DNA from: Hawksworthiomyces lignivorus
Taxonomy: Eukaryota; Ascomycota; Sordariomycetes; Ophiostomatales; Ophiostomataceae
Length of the DNA: 64,000 nucleotides
Reading direction: 5' to 3'
NCBI GenBank assembly: GCA_002917075.1
Contig: NTMA01000001.1
Span: 124,001 to 188,000, forward strand
How positions within the stretch are numbered: position 1 is the stretch's first letter; each line of letters starts with the position of its first letter. Positions 1 to 11,306 of this stretch are shown here, in pieces. A model generated the notes under the pieces. It was given only the letters and a program-made list of their open reading frames with translations. It searched no databases and was not told the origin of the DNA. The position numbers and the translations under genes are program-made.

Positions 1-1025
1 GATCTGCATGGACCAGTAGATCACGTTGTTGAGTGCCCGGGTGCGGATGTTGAAGCGCGCCAGGTTAAAGTCGTTGAACTGGTAGGTGTAGAACCAGTTG
101 GACCCGAAGAACATGGGAAATAGGAGGACGATGAAGTAGTCTGTGCGCAGCACCTTGAACAGGCCGATAAACTCGGACTGCCATGACGGGTGCTTCATCA
201 TGATGACCCGGGACCCATCATCGCGGACAACGCGACTGGTGGGGATCAAGGCCAGGCCCATGATGGACCCGAGGAACATGAGAACCGTAATAGCAATGTA
301 CGTGCCGTCGCCAACGGAAGAGGTGGCCGAGCCGTTGACGTTCTGGCCGAGGGGAATCTGCCATGGTTTGTTAGGTACCTTTTCCCGAGGAAGAGAAGGG
401 ACTCGCGGTGCGAGCGCAAGGGCCTCACCAAAGATCCAATGACTGCGCCCACGTTGAAGATGGCCCATGATATGCTGATGTATTTTCCCTTCTTGTCTTC
501 TGCCGGATACGACATGATAATCGTGCCCTGTGCCGTCCACAGTAATGCGGCGCAGGACCCGGCGAAGGCACCTCCGAAAATCACAAAACCTTCGTTGGCC
601 GTATGGTTGTAACAGATGTACGACGCGCACGATATACCATAGCCAAAGCCACCGATCACAAGCATCCACCGGACACCGATCATATTGCAGATGGTACCGG
701 CGAAGAATGCAAAAAACGCAAAGGTCGAATACGACGCGACCGTGGAGTTATTAGCGGCAGTTGGATCGAGCTGACCGCCGCCGCCGAGACCGGTAAGAGC
801 ATTGCTCATACCCGGGTCCAGGAAGCACACAAGGGACACCAGTACAACTTGGATCAGCGGCGATGCATAGTAGCTGCTTTTCCATGTGCCAATCTTCAGC
901 CGCTTGTATATCCAGCCTTTGATCGGAGGTGACGCCCCGTGATAGACTTCGCCAACCCCAGCTTCTGCGTCAGCGGACGGTGGGCTGGCGGCGACGCTCT
1001 CCTCCTTCTCTGGGACTGCTGACAT
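1..1025 (-). CDS. UNC93-like MFS transporter, C-terminal part cut by window edge
   Basis: Exons run 1025-429 and 357-1; the intron 428-358 is GTGAGG...GCAG and the frame stays open to base 1. The N-terminus is cytosolic-looking and acidic. Several membrane segments follow, including the stretch beginning SPLIQVVLVSLVCFLDPG, which is typical of the UNC-93/DUF895 branch of the major facilitator superfamily. The motif NVIYWSMQ at the edge fits the middle of such proteins. The start ATG at 1025 is the first in the open frame. It lies in tandem downstream of the GH3 gene of the GlcNAc cluster. I infer, but cannot show, that it is the cluster's sugar permease; the Candida GlcNAc permease Ngt1 is an MFS protein that I recall as related to this branch. 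The family call is firm and the substrate is not. Confidence 0.85.
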
Positions 1026-1662
1026 TATGTTGTTTTAGAAAGGAAAGTGAGATGATCGAGAAGGAGTCGTACTGTCGATGCTGCGTGCTGGCCGCTTGAT
1101 GTTATCCTTCTTTACAGAGATTGGCGTAGCAGCCGTTATATGGCAACCAAAAATGAATCGCCTTCTTGCGTCTTCACATTGCGAGAAGACCCTGTGGATA
1201 GCCCAGGCGTGTGTAATATATGAACAAAATTCATCCAACTAAGCTTGATGAGTCGGTAATCTGCGCCCGCAAACGTCTTCGGTCCCGTGCTTGGGCTCTC
1301 CGGTCTCGTCGTATGCCTCTTCTCTCCTTCCCCTCTCTGTTACCCCAGACTTATCAGTGACATGGCTCCACAAATGCGATATTGCTTCTTTCTTTCCGGT
1401 AAGACGTGCACGCGATAAGGCCTGAACGTGTATGATCGCATCCGAGGCCAAAGCAATGAATTCTGATAGTATGGACGAGGAAGTCGACAGTCACATAGAG
1501 ATTAGGAATGAAGTCTATGGCAGCGTTGCATATGTGGAGCCTATTGTAACGCTACGGACACAGTGCCATGAAGATTAGATATGCAGCTCTCCAACATGCC
1601 AAGGATGGGTTAAACCTTTTCGGCACAGGTTCGCACTCAAACAGGTAATTTTGTGTTAGTTC
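1026..1662. promoter_or_regulatory. Spacer: UNC93-like gene promoter and GH3 gene 3' region
   Basis: No convincing gene is seen in these 637 bases. The short open frames lack family features and look like chance. The stretch must contain the promoter of the transporter that starts at 1025 and the 3' UTR of the GH3-GNAT gene. Confidence 0.5.
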
Positions 1663-4600
1663 TCAACTAGCGTCATTAATTGGTCTTTCAACTGTGAGAA
1701 ACGCCTGGTCAACACTGAAGCCAATCTCTTCTACTGAGCCTAACATTGTTTCTGGGACCTGGACGTGGAATGATCGTTAACTCAGGCAACACAAGCAGAA
1801 GAGGGCAAACAGAAAGATAAATTAAAAAAAAAAAAAAAAGCAACATACCGCATAAGCTATGACAGAGGGATACCCGAGCTTCTGAGCCTCAGAAATTGCC
1901 TTCGCAAATAGTCCCTGAGTGATTAATCTTTGATACCTGGAGTCTTGCTGTTCCTGTGCCACGATTGTTGGACATACTACAGTCGCCGATGTAGAGTAGT
2001 GCAATGTGCCGCATAGAGGTGGAAAGATGCTCTTAGTCAAGCTGTCGTCTTCGTAACTATGGCTCAAGAAGAGAGCGCTGCCGACAACAGAACCAGACTC
2101 TTTATGCCTGGCAATGACAAGTACTATTCCATCCGCAAGCATCGAGGCTTTTTGATAAGCTGATTTGCAAAATAAATATAGTACAGTAGGTGGTGTTGCT
2201 AGCAGCGATGTCCTCTGAACGAAATCTAGAACATCCTTCCAAGACTCACGACTGTCACTGGCCTCGAAGGAAATTTCTCCAGTTCCTGCAGTATATTGCA
2301 AGCGTGAACTAATAGTCAGTTTGCGGCCCTGCTTGTATATCAGTGAAAACAACCGTTGGGCGTGCAAATTGTAGTTCAGGCGCCAGCCCCTGCACAATTG
2401 TTAATAAGTATGAGCAGTTCCAAGACAGCAAGCGAGATACGAATACATACAGTTTCTCAAAGAAGTCTCTGCCTGCAGATGAACCCAGACTCTCGTCCAA
2501 TGGCAGACCTAGAAACATAGTCATGATCGGAGCACCGAGGTGTATGGCATCAATACCGTTTGCCTGGGATAAGTAACGGATTACAGAAGTATGGAGGTCT
2601 CTGCCCATTGAGAGCTCTCTCTTCTCTGGATCAACTAGAAGAGCACCCAAACATCCTCGCCTCAAGTCTTCGAAATACAAGGCGGACGCAAAGCCATATA
2701 TTTTGCCCGTACTAGTGTTGCGAATGACAAAATGTTGTGCCAAGACACGGCTATGTTCAGAAAGCATGCTTGTGGCTAGCGCGGATGCGATCCGTGCATA
2801 ATCTGCACTGGTGTTGTTATCATCGCTGTTCTCTTCTGCTTCGTTATCGCCATGATCTGCAGAAATATGGCGTCCATATCCTGGGATCTCTTCTGCTTCA
2901 AGCAGAGCTCCTAGAAACCGTTGGAATGGAATATGGTCTCTACTATAGTCAAACCGCTCAACGAGCCACGCTTGCTGGTGGTCTGCATTGCCACTTGAAA
3001 TACCTCGCTCCTGGGCGGCTGTAGATTGATGGGTTTGCAACCCTGGCACCCTCTTATTTGGAGTCAGTTCACCACCTAGAACTCGAGCCAGGCAGTGGAG
3101 AGCTACTGAGCTGCTATCGTAGGTGCACAGGTGTGTCGGAAACGGAGCATCTGGCGGCACGTCGTAGACGGAACTGAGAGAGACCAGAACGACAATAGGA
3201 GGTCTCTCTCCTGCAAGATTTCGTTTCTGTGCTTGAAGCTGAATTAATGCGGCAACATGCTTTGCAAACCCAAGCTGGTAGTGGTTGCGATTCGCATCGG
3301 CTATCAGTATGACGATCGCGTCAGCTTTTTCAATCAGCTTTTCGTGTTCGCTCTGTACACCGTGAGAGGTGTAAGAGGTGTGTACTACATCTCCCAGGTT
3401 GTAGCAGGCCAGCGCACGGCCAAAGTCTTGAAAATAGTCCTCTCCATACTGAATACTGTCATTGCAACTGACTGAGGAAGAAAACCTACGCCGTTTTGAT
3501 GCATTGCCGCTACCAACGCTACCACTTCTGCCGGTGTTGCTAATGGTTGCATTGTTGCTATGGCCCAGGTGACTTGTCTGGGCGGCAGCTGCGCGGTGGT
3601 GCAGAATCGGCGAGAGAATAAGCAGCGTGCTGTTTTCAGATAGTACATTGGAGAGGGGTATGGCGTTGTAGTCATCACGAACCAGTGTGACAGACTCTTC
3701 GTACGTCCTTACCGCTAGCGTTCTATGGGGGGAGCGCATCACTGCCAGCCGCGACAGGCCTGGCGGACTCAGAGCACGAGACCAAGATGTGTACTTGGCG
3801 CGCAGCCGCATGACACGGTCAGCGCTCTTTTGTACGAGGCTCCACGAAAGCGCCCCATTTTCCAGCGCCAGAGAGAGCGAAGCCAGTGCCTCGAGCTGAG
3901 CCGGAAGCGACTGACACACCGTGATCACATCGCAACCCGCATGGATACCCATGACAGCGGCCTGGCCGACGCCAATATTGGAAGCAATCGACTCCATCTC
4001 CAGGCACTCGGACACAGCTACGCCTTGATAGCCGAGCTGCTGCCGCAGCAGATCAGTGACAACTTTCTTGGAAAAGCAAGCGTGCATCAGCTTGGGCCCA
4101 ATGGAGGATATGGCGCAGCCAGCCGCCATGATGGCGTCCACATTCTCTCGCATTGCCTCTTGAAATGGTATGAGCACTTTCTGGCGGAGCTGGTCCAGCG
4201 TGTTGAACACGACCGGCACCGTGGTTGAAGATTCGTCCAGCTTGAGGCTGCCCCCCAATGGAAAGTGCTTCGCTGTGCTAGCAACGCCAGCGTCTCGAAA
4301 TCCTCGAATAAATGCTCCCCCTAGCTTGGCAACCTCTGCTGGGTCATCTCCAAATGAGCGGGAGCCAAAGCCAGGAAGGGACCGATCCAAGACCACGTCT
4401 ACAGCGGGGCCCAAGATCCAGTTGATGCCAACGCATGCCAGCTCGCGACCTGTGGCAAGGGCTACTTCATATGCGTTATCTATTGAGTTTGTGGCAGCCA
4501 TTGCAAGAGACGACGGGAACTGCGTGATCCAGTGCGGGTCTGTAAGGGATCGGACAATTCCATTTTCTTGGTCAACCGCGATGAGTAGCGGATGTTCGTG

Positions 4601-4963
4601 GCCGGCATTATGAGCCGTAGTTTGCAACTCTCGTATCAGACCGGTAGCCTGTTCGGCAGCTATGTTGCACATTCATGAGCTCGACGAAAAACTGAAGACC
4701 TGATAGAGAATCGAAGTGGAAGGAGAAGCACTCACACACAAAGTTGGTTGCATTCAGAAGGATGGCACCAATGCGATGTTCCTCGATAAGAGATCGTATA
4801 TGAGGCGTCACTGTCGTGCCTTCAAATCCCATCAAGAAAATACGACCGAGAATTCTATATCCGAAGGGAATTAAGTACGTTTGTGTTGAAAGGGAGGCAG
4901 GCTGAGGTAGACGTACGTTTTGCGATCCCAGGCGCCTATCCTCGCTCGAGGTCGGCTATCCAT
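1663..4963 (-). CDS. nag3: GH3 N-acetylglucosaminidase-like protein fused to C-terminal GNAT acetyltransferase domains
   Basis: Five exons (4963-4917, 4854-4736, 4659-2451, 2389-1849, 1758-1663) give 1003 residues. All four introns are GT-AG and every junction keeps frame. Residues about 17-330 are a NagZ-type GH3 TIM barrel with GRIFLMGFEGT, DQEN (85-88), the inner helix following PSSLAMAAT, and KHF (186-188). A GH3 second domain follows (about 330-600). Residues about 690-1003 resemble two consecutive GNAT folds: LLVDPEKRELSMG then FFEKLGW, and later VVGSALF then ETMLGSVEEIGF. The family releases GlcNAc from chitin or muropeptide fragments; fused GNAT domains are known in fungal members of this type. 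Oddities: the loop His of the NagZ Asp-His dyad is a Ser (LDESS, 196-200), and the nucleophile position is Glu (SECLEM, E273) rather than Asp. The gene belongs to the GlcNAc cluster. The symbol follows Trichoderma usage. Confidence 0.9.
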
Positions 4964-5284
4964 CTCGGGTGGCTCTCTAAATGCGAGCCGCTCATGCCGC
5001 TTGCATGTAGGGGAAAAGTTATTCTCGCTGTGACCAGCCTGCTTGAACAAAAACCCGACAAAGCAGTCTCAAAAGTTAGTTGAATGTTGTCGGAGAGCGT
5101 ATCTGGATTTGGAGATGGCGATAGCGTCTTGGAAGCACTTTTGTCACTTAATTCCGTCACGTGTCTGATTTTAAGGGCTATAGTTGCAACCCAAAGCCAG
5201 AAACATACTTCGTCTTCAATGATATAAATAAGAGATATCTTTTTTTTATAATCTACTACGACTCTAATTTAGATAGCAAAAGTT
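4964..5284. promoter_or_regulatory. Spacer: GH3 gene promoter and deaminase 3' region
   Basis: These 321 bases lie between two genes on the minus strand. An AT-rich stretch lies near 5220-5290. No gene or convincing motif is seen. Confidence 0.45.
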
Positions 5285-6598
5285 CTAACACAATGGCAAC
5301 ATTATACGAGATCGCATGCTATCTGGGACCAGCTCCGGAGTCTTGCTTCGAGATACTTCACGACCCAAAGGGGTCTCAGTATGGAAAACTACATCTCCCG
5401 TTTGTTTCTTCTCAGTTGATTCTAGATTAAATTTCCTTTCTATTGGAGACTGGGGCGCAGTCGTGGTGATTTCGGGAGCGTGGATCTGGTATGATTCCGA
5501 CAAGGCCAGTGAAGCGCCAACCTGCTTCAGCGGCGGCGAAACGGTCTCTTTGTCGATGCTTTTGAAATACTTTGCTAGTTAGCTTATCTGACTTTCTCTT
5601 TTTATAACGTATTCACTTCTTACTCGGACTGTTTTGACCTGCAGCTCAAGCGTTGCATCATCGTCCACCACAATAGTAGCTTTTGAGTGCATCTGAAGAC
5701 AGGACAGCGTCCACATGTGGTTAACGCCATCTTCCACGCACTTCTTGAGAGCCAGACTTTTCTGGACTCCGGTGACAATTATTATTATTTCTCTAGCCTG
5801 CAATTATCGGTCAGCCAATCACCAGAATCAAGACTATTGTGCCGGAAGAGTTTCTCATTAAAGTACGTGCATCCATCACCGTCTGTACACCAACTGTCAG
5901 GGCCATTCGAGGCACTTTGCTAGTGTCGTTATCAAAAAAACGCGCGTTGGCGACAATGGTATCGTAAGCCAAAGTTTTCATTCTTGTTCGCGAAGTGAGG
6001 CTAGATCCAGGCTCGTTGAATGCGATGTGTCCATCGGGGCCCATACCGCCGAGGAAAAGATCGATACCACCTGCCTGTATTATAGCGTCTTCGTATGCTC
6101 TACACTCGTCTGTGAGGTTGATTGCATTTCCATCAAGAAGATGTATGTTGTGCGGCTGTATGTCAATATGGTCGAAAAAGTTGTCGTACATGAAGCTCCG
6201 ATAGCTTTGGGGGTGTTCTGAAGGCAGACCGACGTATTCATCCTTGCAATATCAGCTCCAAACCTGTTAATAAGATGGAGGTATACGAGGACTTGTTTCG
6301 TGTTACCATGTTAAATGTTACAACATAGTGAAAGCTGACGAGTTTCTTTTGGTACATTGATATCAAAGCTTGATATGTCTTCAAGGGGCTGCCTCCTGTA
6401 GGGAGGCCCAGAACAAAAGGCCGCTCAGGACATGGATGTGCTTCGTTGATGCGGTCTTGAGAGAAATGGTGGCAAGGCAATGTCAATATCTGCAAGAATA
6501 TAGTTATTCTATGTTCTCAAACTGGGCCACTTACTAGCGATGTATGTAGCAACATAGTCGCTGACAAGCGTATCGTTTTCTCGGACAATGAGCCTCAT
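5285..6598 (-). CDS. dam1: Glucosamine-6-phosphate deaminase (NagB type)
   Basis: Five exons (6598-6535, 6455-6307, 6242-5871, 5797-5624, 5569-5285) give 347 residues. The product converts glucosamine-6-phosphate to fructose-6-phosphate and ammonia, the last step of GlcNAc catabolism. NagB landmarks are [13 protein letters not shown] near the N-terminus, FNMDEYVGL with the catalytic Asp, [20 protein letters not shown], and [13 protein letters not shown]. The exon 2/3 junction rebuilds NMDEY, which confirms that splice. The exon 3/4 junction only works with a GC donor at 5870-5869 (GCACGT) and the AG at 5799-5798; no GT donor keeps frame. A tail of about 80 residues after KTVRYFKSI is longer than in bacterial NagB. 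The gene lies 321 bases downstream-to-upstream of the GH3 gene and is probably co-regulated with the cluster. Confidence 0.93.
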
Positions 6599-6914
6599 AT
6601 TGGCATTCCTGCTAATCCGATGGTTCTGAGTGAAGGGGGATTGAGGAAAACTCTGCGAGGCTAGAATAGAGAGAGAACCCGTAGCCTTGTGAAATTATTG
6701 TTAACGCTGACCGTACTAGAGCCTTGGAGATTTATCAAGTTTTGTTGTGCTTGTCCTTCTTACTAATGACACTTATCTGTTGCATGTAATGTTTGGGGCT
6801 CCGCTATCAAAAGTGTGTAACCTTGCCATATTCTATTGCAAAACAACATGTATCATCTCTCCTCTCGTTCTAAGCTAACTTGTAAGAATTATCTGCCAGT
6901 TGCATAAGATTCTA
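6599..6914. promoter_or_regulatory. Spacer: deaminase promoter and deacetylase 3' region
   Basis: These 316 bases lie between two minus-strand genes of the GlcNAc pathway. The sequence is AT-rich, and no gene or clear operator is seen. Confidence 0.45.
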
Positions 6915-8380
6915 TCATGATGATTTGTGAAACATCTTCTTCCCGAACTTCCACACCTGGTTGACTTGGAGCTCCTTTTGGCCATCGACATCTGCATATG
7001 AAAACACCACCAAGTCTGCGTCGGCACCTACACGTAATGTGCCTTTTACATCAGAGACTCCCAACATCCGTGCAGGGTTGATGGTGACTGTTTTGAGTGC
7101 ACGCGCTGCACTGATGCCAGTCCATCGGATCAGATTCGAGACGCATTGTGGCAACGTCGTGGTACTACTAAGTTAGCTGGATTTCGTGATGAGCGGAGCG
7201 GGTGAGGTTGAGAAGAAACTAGATTGGCCTGTTCCCTTACCCTCCTGATATCGTGTCTGTACCCTCGAGGTACAACTTGCGACCGGATTTTATCACACGC
7301 CGTTTTCCACCCCTCCAGACGTGCAAACCATCCGGAAGGTCAAGACCAGTGGCCGCCGTTCCATCTGTGGTAACGATGCACCCGTCTTCATGTACAGCCC
7401 AAGCGGCGCGTGCGGCACTGGGATGGACGTGGATCTCATCCGTAATCAGGCCGAAAAAGGGGCGCTGCAGAGAAGGATTCGAAGAGGCCAGATCAGTCAG
7501 CGGCGCACCCAGCAAACCGACGAGTCCTGGGCTCCGGTGAAGAAACGGCTGCATGGCGTTGAAGGTGTGCGTAATCATCGTGGCGCCCGCGCGAAGACCC
7601 TCGAGTCCCTGCTCATACGTGGCCGCTGAGTGACCCATAGAGATGATGGTACCGTGCTGCTGCGTCAACTCGCGTATGGCGTCTAGCATACCCGGCAACT
7701 CGGGTGCCACAGTGATCTTCCGGATGGCAGGCCAACCACAGCTCTTGTCGGAACCAATGCCGAGAGATGACAAACTCGGGATGAAGCTATCCAGTCCGTA
7801 GAACTCCATAATTGTTTTGGCGCCATCCGTAGGTAGTTGGAGATAACTAGGATCATGGGCTCCCTTTTTATCTAATGAGATAAAAGGTCCCTCGCAATGA
7901 ATTCCTAGAGATTCACTACCCAAAGTTGGGTCTCTTTTGTAGCCATTTGGGACATAAAACGGAATTGCCTAAACATACGACGTCAAAAGCAGATTCATCA
8001 AGCAAGTAAAAAAAGGAGAAAAATCTCACATTTGTAAACACTCTTTTGCTAGATGTCGTTAATGTTGGAAGGAAGCTAGTCACGCCCGTGGCCAAGAGAC
8101 CATTGAGAGCCTCGTGAACCACCTTTGCGGACGACATTTCTTCACCGGCAGCAGGCTCCTCGGAGAAGTTCAAGCCGCAGCACCCGTTCAACTGCACATC
8201 GATCAAGCCAGGGCTTAGCAAACAGCCTCCTAGGTCCACGGTTTTAACAGCTTCTGCTGCCGCAGAGGACTCTGGCTGTTGGACAATCTTGCCCGTCGCC
8301 TCGCAGATGTAAAGGTCTCCATTTTTCTCGACTCCTTCAGACAGAAGAGTACAGTTGGTGAACCGAATGATGGATGCCAT
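6915..8380 (-). CDS. dac1: N-acetylglucosamine-6-phosphate deacetylase
   Basis: Three exons (8380-8030, 7968-7241, 7167-6915) give 443 residues. The enzyme removes acetate from GlcNAc-6-phosphate before deamination. It belongs to the NagA amidohydrolase family: SPGLIDVQLNGCCG (N-terminal barrel strand), HCEGPFIS with the metal-binding Glu, MGHSAATYEQG and MITHTFNAM with metal-binding His residues, and IVTTDGTA carrying the catalytic Asp. The C-terminus NPARMLGV...GADADLVVFS is the usual closing sandwich domain. Joining exon 1 to exon 2 rebuilds the expected linker ahead of ESLGIHCEGP. The last intron ends in TAGTAG, so two acceptors three bases apart could add or drop one Ser. The gene is divergent from the hexokinase, across a 737-base promoter. 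Confidence 0.95.
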
Positions 8381-9117
8381 AATTGGTTATCTTTTTTTGA
8401 GAGCTCTTTTGCCGTGCTATTTGGAAAATATCTATATTGATCTAGTGCAAAAAGCTTTCGTTTGCATGTTCGCAGCGTTGTTTCTTATTCTAGACGTCCC
8501 GACTAGTACACAACCATCCCGTACTCAGTTGAACTTTACAGCTCTCTATGAAATAGATCTCAGGCTCTCTAGACACAGCTATGCTACTCAAAGTACAAGA
8601 AACAAGGCAGAAGCTTGGACATACCACGAGCTATCGAACGAACCTAGCTAACGGAGATAATATGTGTGGGGGTGGAACTGTGGCAGCGTTACACATCTCC
8701 ACTATCATGTATCACGCTATGGAGCTATCCCGAGTTGTGCAACTTGTAAATCAACGTTACTTTTCTCTGCAGTTATCCAGACCATATTCTAAGAGCATGC
8801 CGCTAAAGCCGAAAAAGATCAAGTCCTTGGTGGTTGGACCCGAAATCGCAGCTTGCCATATCTCATGCGGAGTGCAATTGCGTATCACTCGGGCTCCGTT
8901 ACATTTCGCTATCTGGTCGTATTCATGACAGTTGCCTGCAGGTGCAAAACGTGCTTCTAATGATGGCTATTGTACGAGGTGGAAGCAGGCATGACTGTCT
9001 CTAGCAGTAGTCTTAGAGTTACGCACGGGGCTAAATAGCACACTACATCTAAAGATATTTCCAAGGTTATCTCGATATCAGATGCGTTAGCCCTCCATTG
9101 GCGGAAACGGCAGAACA
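8381..9117. promoter_or_regulatory. Divergent promoter between deacetylase and hexokinase genes
   Basis: No gene is seen here. The start codons at 8380 (minus) and 9118 (plus) face away from each other, so this is a shared control region. GTGCAAAA occurs at 8445-8452 and 8942-8949, one base from the yeast Ndt80 element (gNCRCAAAW). A GTGGGG at 8666-8671 fits the CreA consensus SYGGRG. These short matches could be chance. A link to the cluster's Ndt80-like regulator is inference. Confidence 0.55.
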
Positions 9118-11128
9118 ATGTCAGTGGACGAAGAGGGCCGAGAGCTGCAGCAGAGTCAACAGCTGCAGCACCTTCATAAATCTATACTCGAAGAAGCGAG
9201 CAATAAGGGCCAGTCTAAAGATGCATTCTTCCAGAATGTTGTAGCTGCTTTTACGGCAGGCCTTGACCTGGACACGCTCCATGGTCAGGCCCGAGCTCTG
9301 ACGGCGTCATTATGGGATAAGACGGCAGATTTACAGGCGCCATCGATGCTTCCGTCGTTCATCGATCGCTCGCCGTCCGGCCGTGAGCAGGGCAAGGCAA
9401 TTTCTGTTGATATCGGCGGCTCAACTATGCGAGTAGCCGTGGTGAAGCTCGAGCCCGCTCTCAGGGCGACGGCGGGTCGTTCCCTGCTCATTGTGCACCA
9501 GCAACAATGGTCCATCTTGCAGGACGTCAAGGATCTTGGTGGAGAAGCATTCTTCGACTGGATTGCTCACAATATTGAGACATTCTTGCTGAGCCACATG
9601 GGCGATGAGTTTCGCATTCACAAAGATGCTCTAGTCCGCATCCCTCTTGGCCTTGTATGGTCGTTCCCGATCGAGTGCGTATTTACTCTCCATTACAACC
9701 CACTGGGCCATCAGGCACCACGAAGGAAAAGAAGACAAAACATACTAACGGGGTGCCTTGACCAGCCAAACGCATCTCCATGATGGCAAGATTGGAGAGA
9801 TGGGCAAGGGGTTTAAGGTCGGCGCCGACTTGAAAGGCAAGAGCATGAACGCCTGCTTGCTTGCAGCTTTTCAACGTGCGGGCTTGCCTTTGCGGCTCGA
9901 AGCTATCTTAAATGACAGCGTCAGCGTCCTCCTTGCCATGGAATACCTCGATCCGTCCACCAAGCTCTCCATCGTGGCAGGAACGGGCTTCAACGGCGCT
10001 GTTCAGCTGCCGACATCAGCTGTGGCACCAGGAAAGTTTGAGAAGAGGTCTCCGGACTGGATTCGGAATGCAGAGCATGTCCTCGTGGATGCCGAGCTCT
10101 GCGTGACAGGGCAGGGAATTTTCCCTCGAACAAAGTGGGACTGGGCCATTCTAGAAAAACTACCGCGTGCGGCGGATGCGCTGGGCCTCGAGTTACTCAT
10201 TGGCGGATTCTTCGTGGGGGAAGTCATCCGTGAAGTGATTGCAGATGCTGTCGAGAGCATTGGGTTTTTGGGGGGGAAATTGCCAGAAAGAATCAACAGT
10301 CCGTTCACCTTGCGTCTCGAAACCGCTGCCATGCTTCTGAGGTGCGTGCATTCTCTGCTTTTTAAACAATATTTCAGTTATATGTTGACATAGTCTATCC
10401 TCCACAGCGATGGCGACAAGACGCAGACACATGCTCGGGAGCAGCTCACCGATTCTCTGGGTCTGTCTCATTCCATCTCAGACGAAGACTTTAATTTCCT
10501 TCTTGACACAACTCGAGCTGTGATGAATCGTACTGCAGCCTTTGTCTCTGCAGCGACATATGCCATGAAATGTCTACATGACGATGCATTGAAGAATGCT
10601 GCAGTTCCATCAACGACGCAAACCCCATCCCATACAGTCTCGTGCATCGGCTCGGTGATTGAAAAATGTCCTGGTTTCATGGCGCAGAGCCAAGCATACC
10701 TCGATGGCCTGCAGGCAAAAGACGCCGCCACAGGAGCAAAGCCCTGCAGCCCAAACAGCCCAGACAGCCTTCGCTTAGTAGCGGCGCCCGATTCAAGCTT
10801 GACTGGTGTTGCAGTTGCTGCAATGATGGCACGCTTACAGCATACCAGTGAAGGTGAGGTAGAGCCCATGATTCCTATGAGCAACAAGGTTGAGGAAACA
10901 TCCGTTGAAAGCGATGGTCCAGCTGAGCATCCCAAACTTGCACCAGACACGACTGTAGTCGCAGTCAATGGGGAGAGCGAAAATAAGAAGAAGACTGCAG
11001 CAGTCCAGTCATCCAACAGGCACCAGTCTAGGTCTTTGTTCGCCTCACCGCGGACCGAGCGGCCATGGTGGAAGCGGCTGTTCTATGACTGCTGTCGCTG
11101 GTGGCGGAAGAAGATAGAGGCGCAATAA
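9118..11128 (+). CDS. hxk3: Hexokinase-family N-acetylglucosamine kinase
   Basis: Three exons (9118-9674, 9766-10341, 10408-11128) give 617 residues. The first splice uses the donor GTGCGT and joins GA to C, rebuilding SFPIDQT (182-188), the sugar-binding segment. The phosphate loop is VDIGGSTMRV (97-106), the catalytic Asp lies in LNDSVSVLLA (about 234-243), and GTGFNG is at 258-263. The DIGGST and ND-S-V variants differ from ordinary glucose hexokinases (DLGGTNFR, NDT-G). Together with its place beside the deacetylase, this supports a GlcNAc-kinase role as in other fungal clusters. After the kinase fold comes a tail of about 130 residues. It is low in complexity and ends in an unusual run of Trp, Cys, Arg and Lys (WWKRLF...CCRWWRKK). 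The substrate is inferred from context. Confidence 0.9.
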
Positions 11129-11306
11129 GCACTTGAAGACATAGAAATGCTCATTGACGGCACTCTGATCTCGTCCTTGTACATGTGCGAAACTGTACTA
11201 TATCTTGAATTGATGTAAAAGAACTTGAATAAATGAAGTTTCATAGAATAGTTGTAGCTAAATGCACAATCCATCCGCAATAGAAAGGAAACCAAGTAAA
11301 TCAGAA

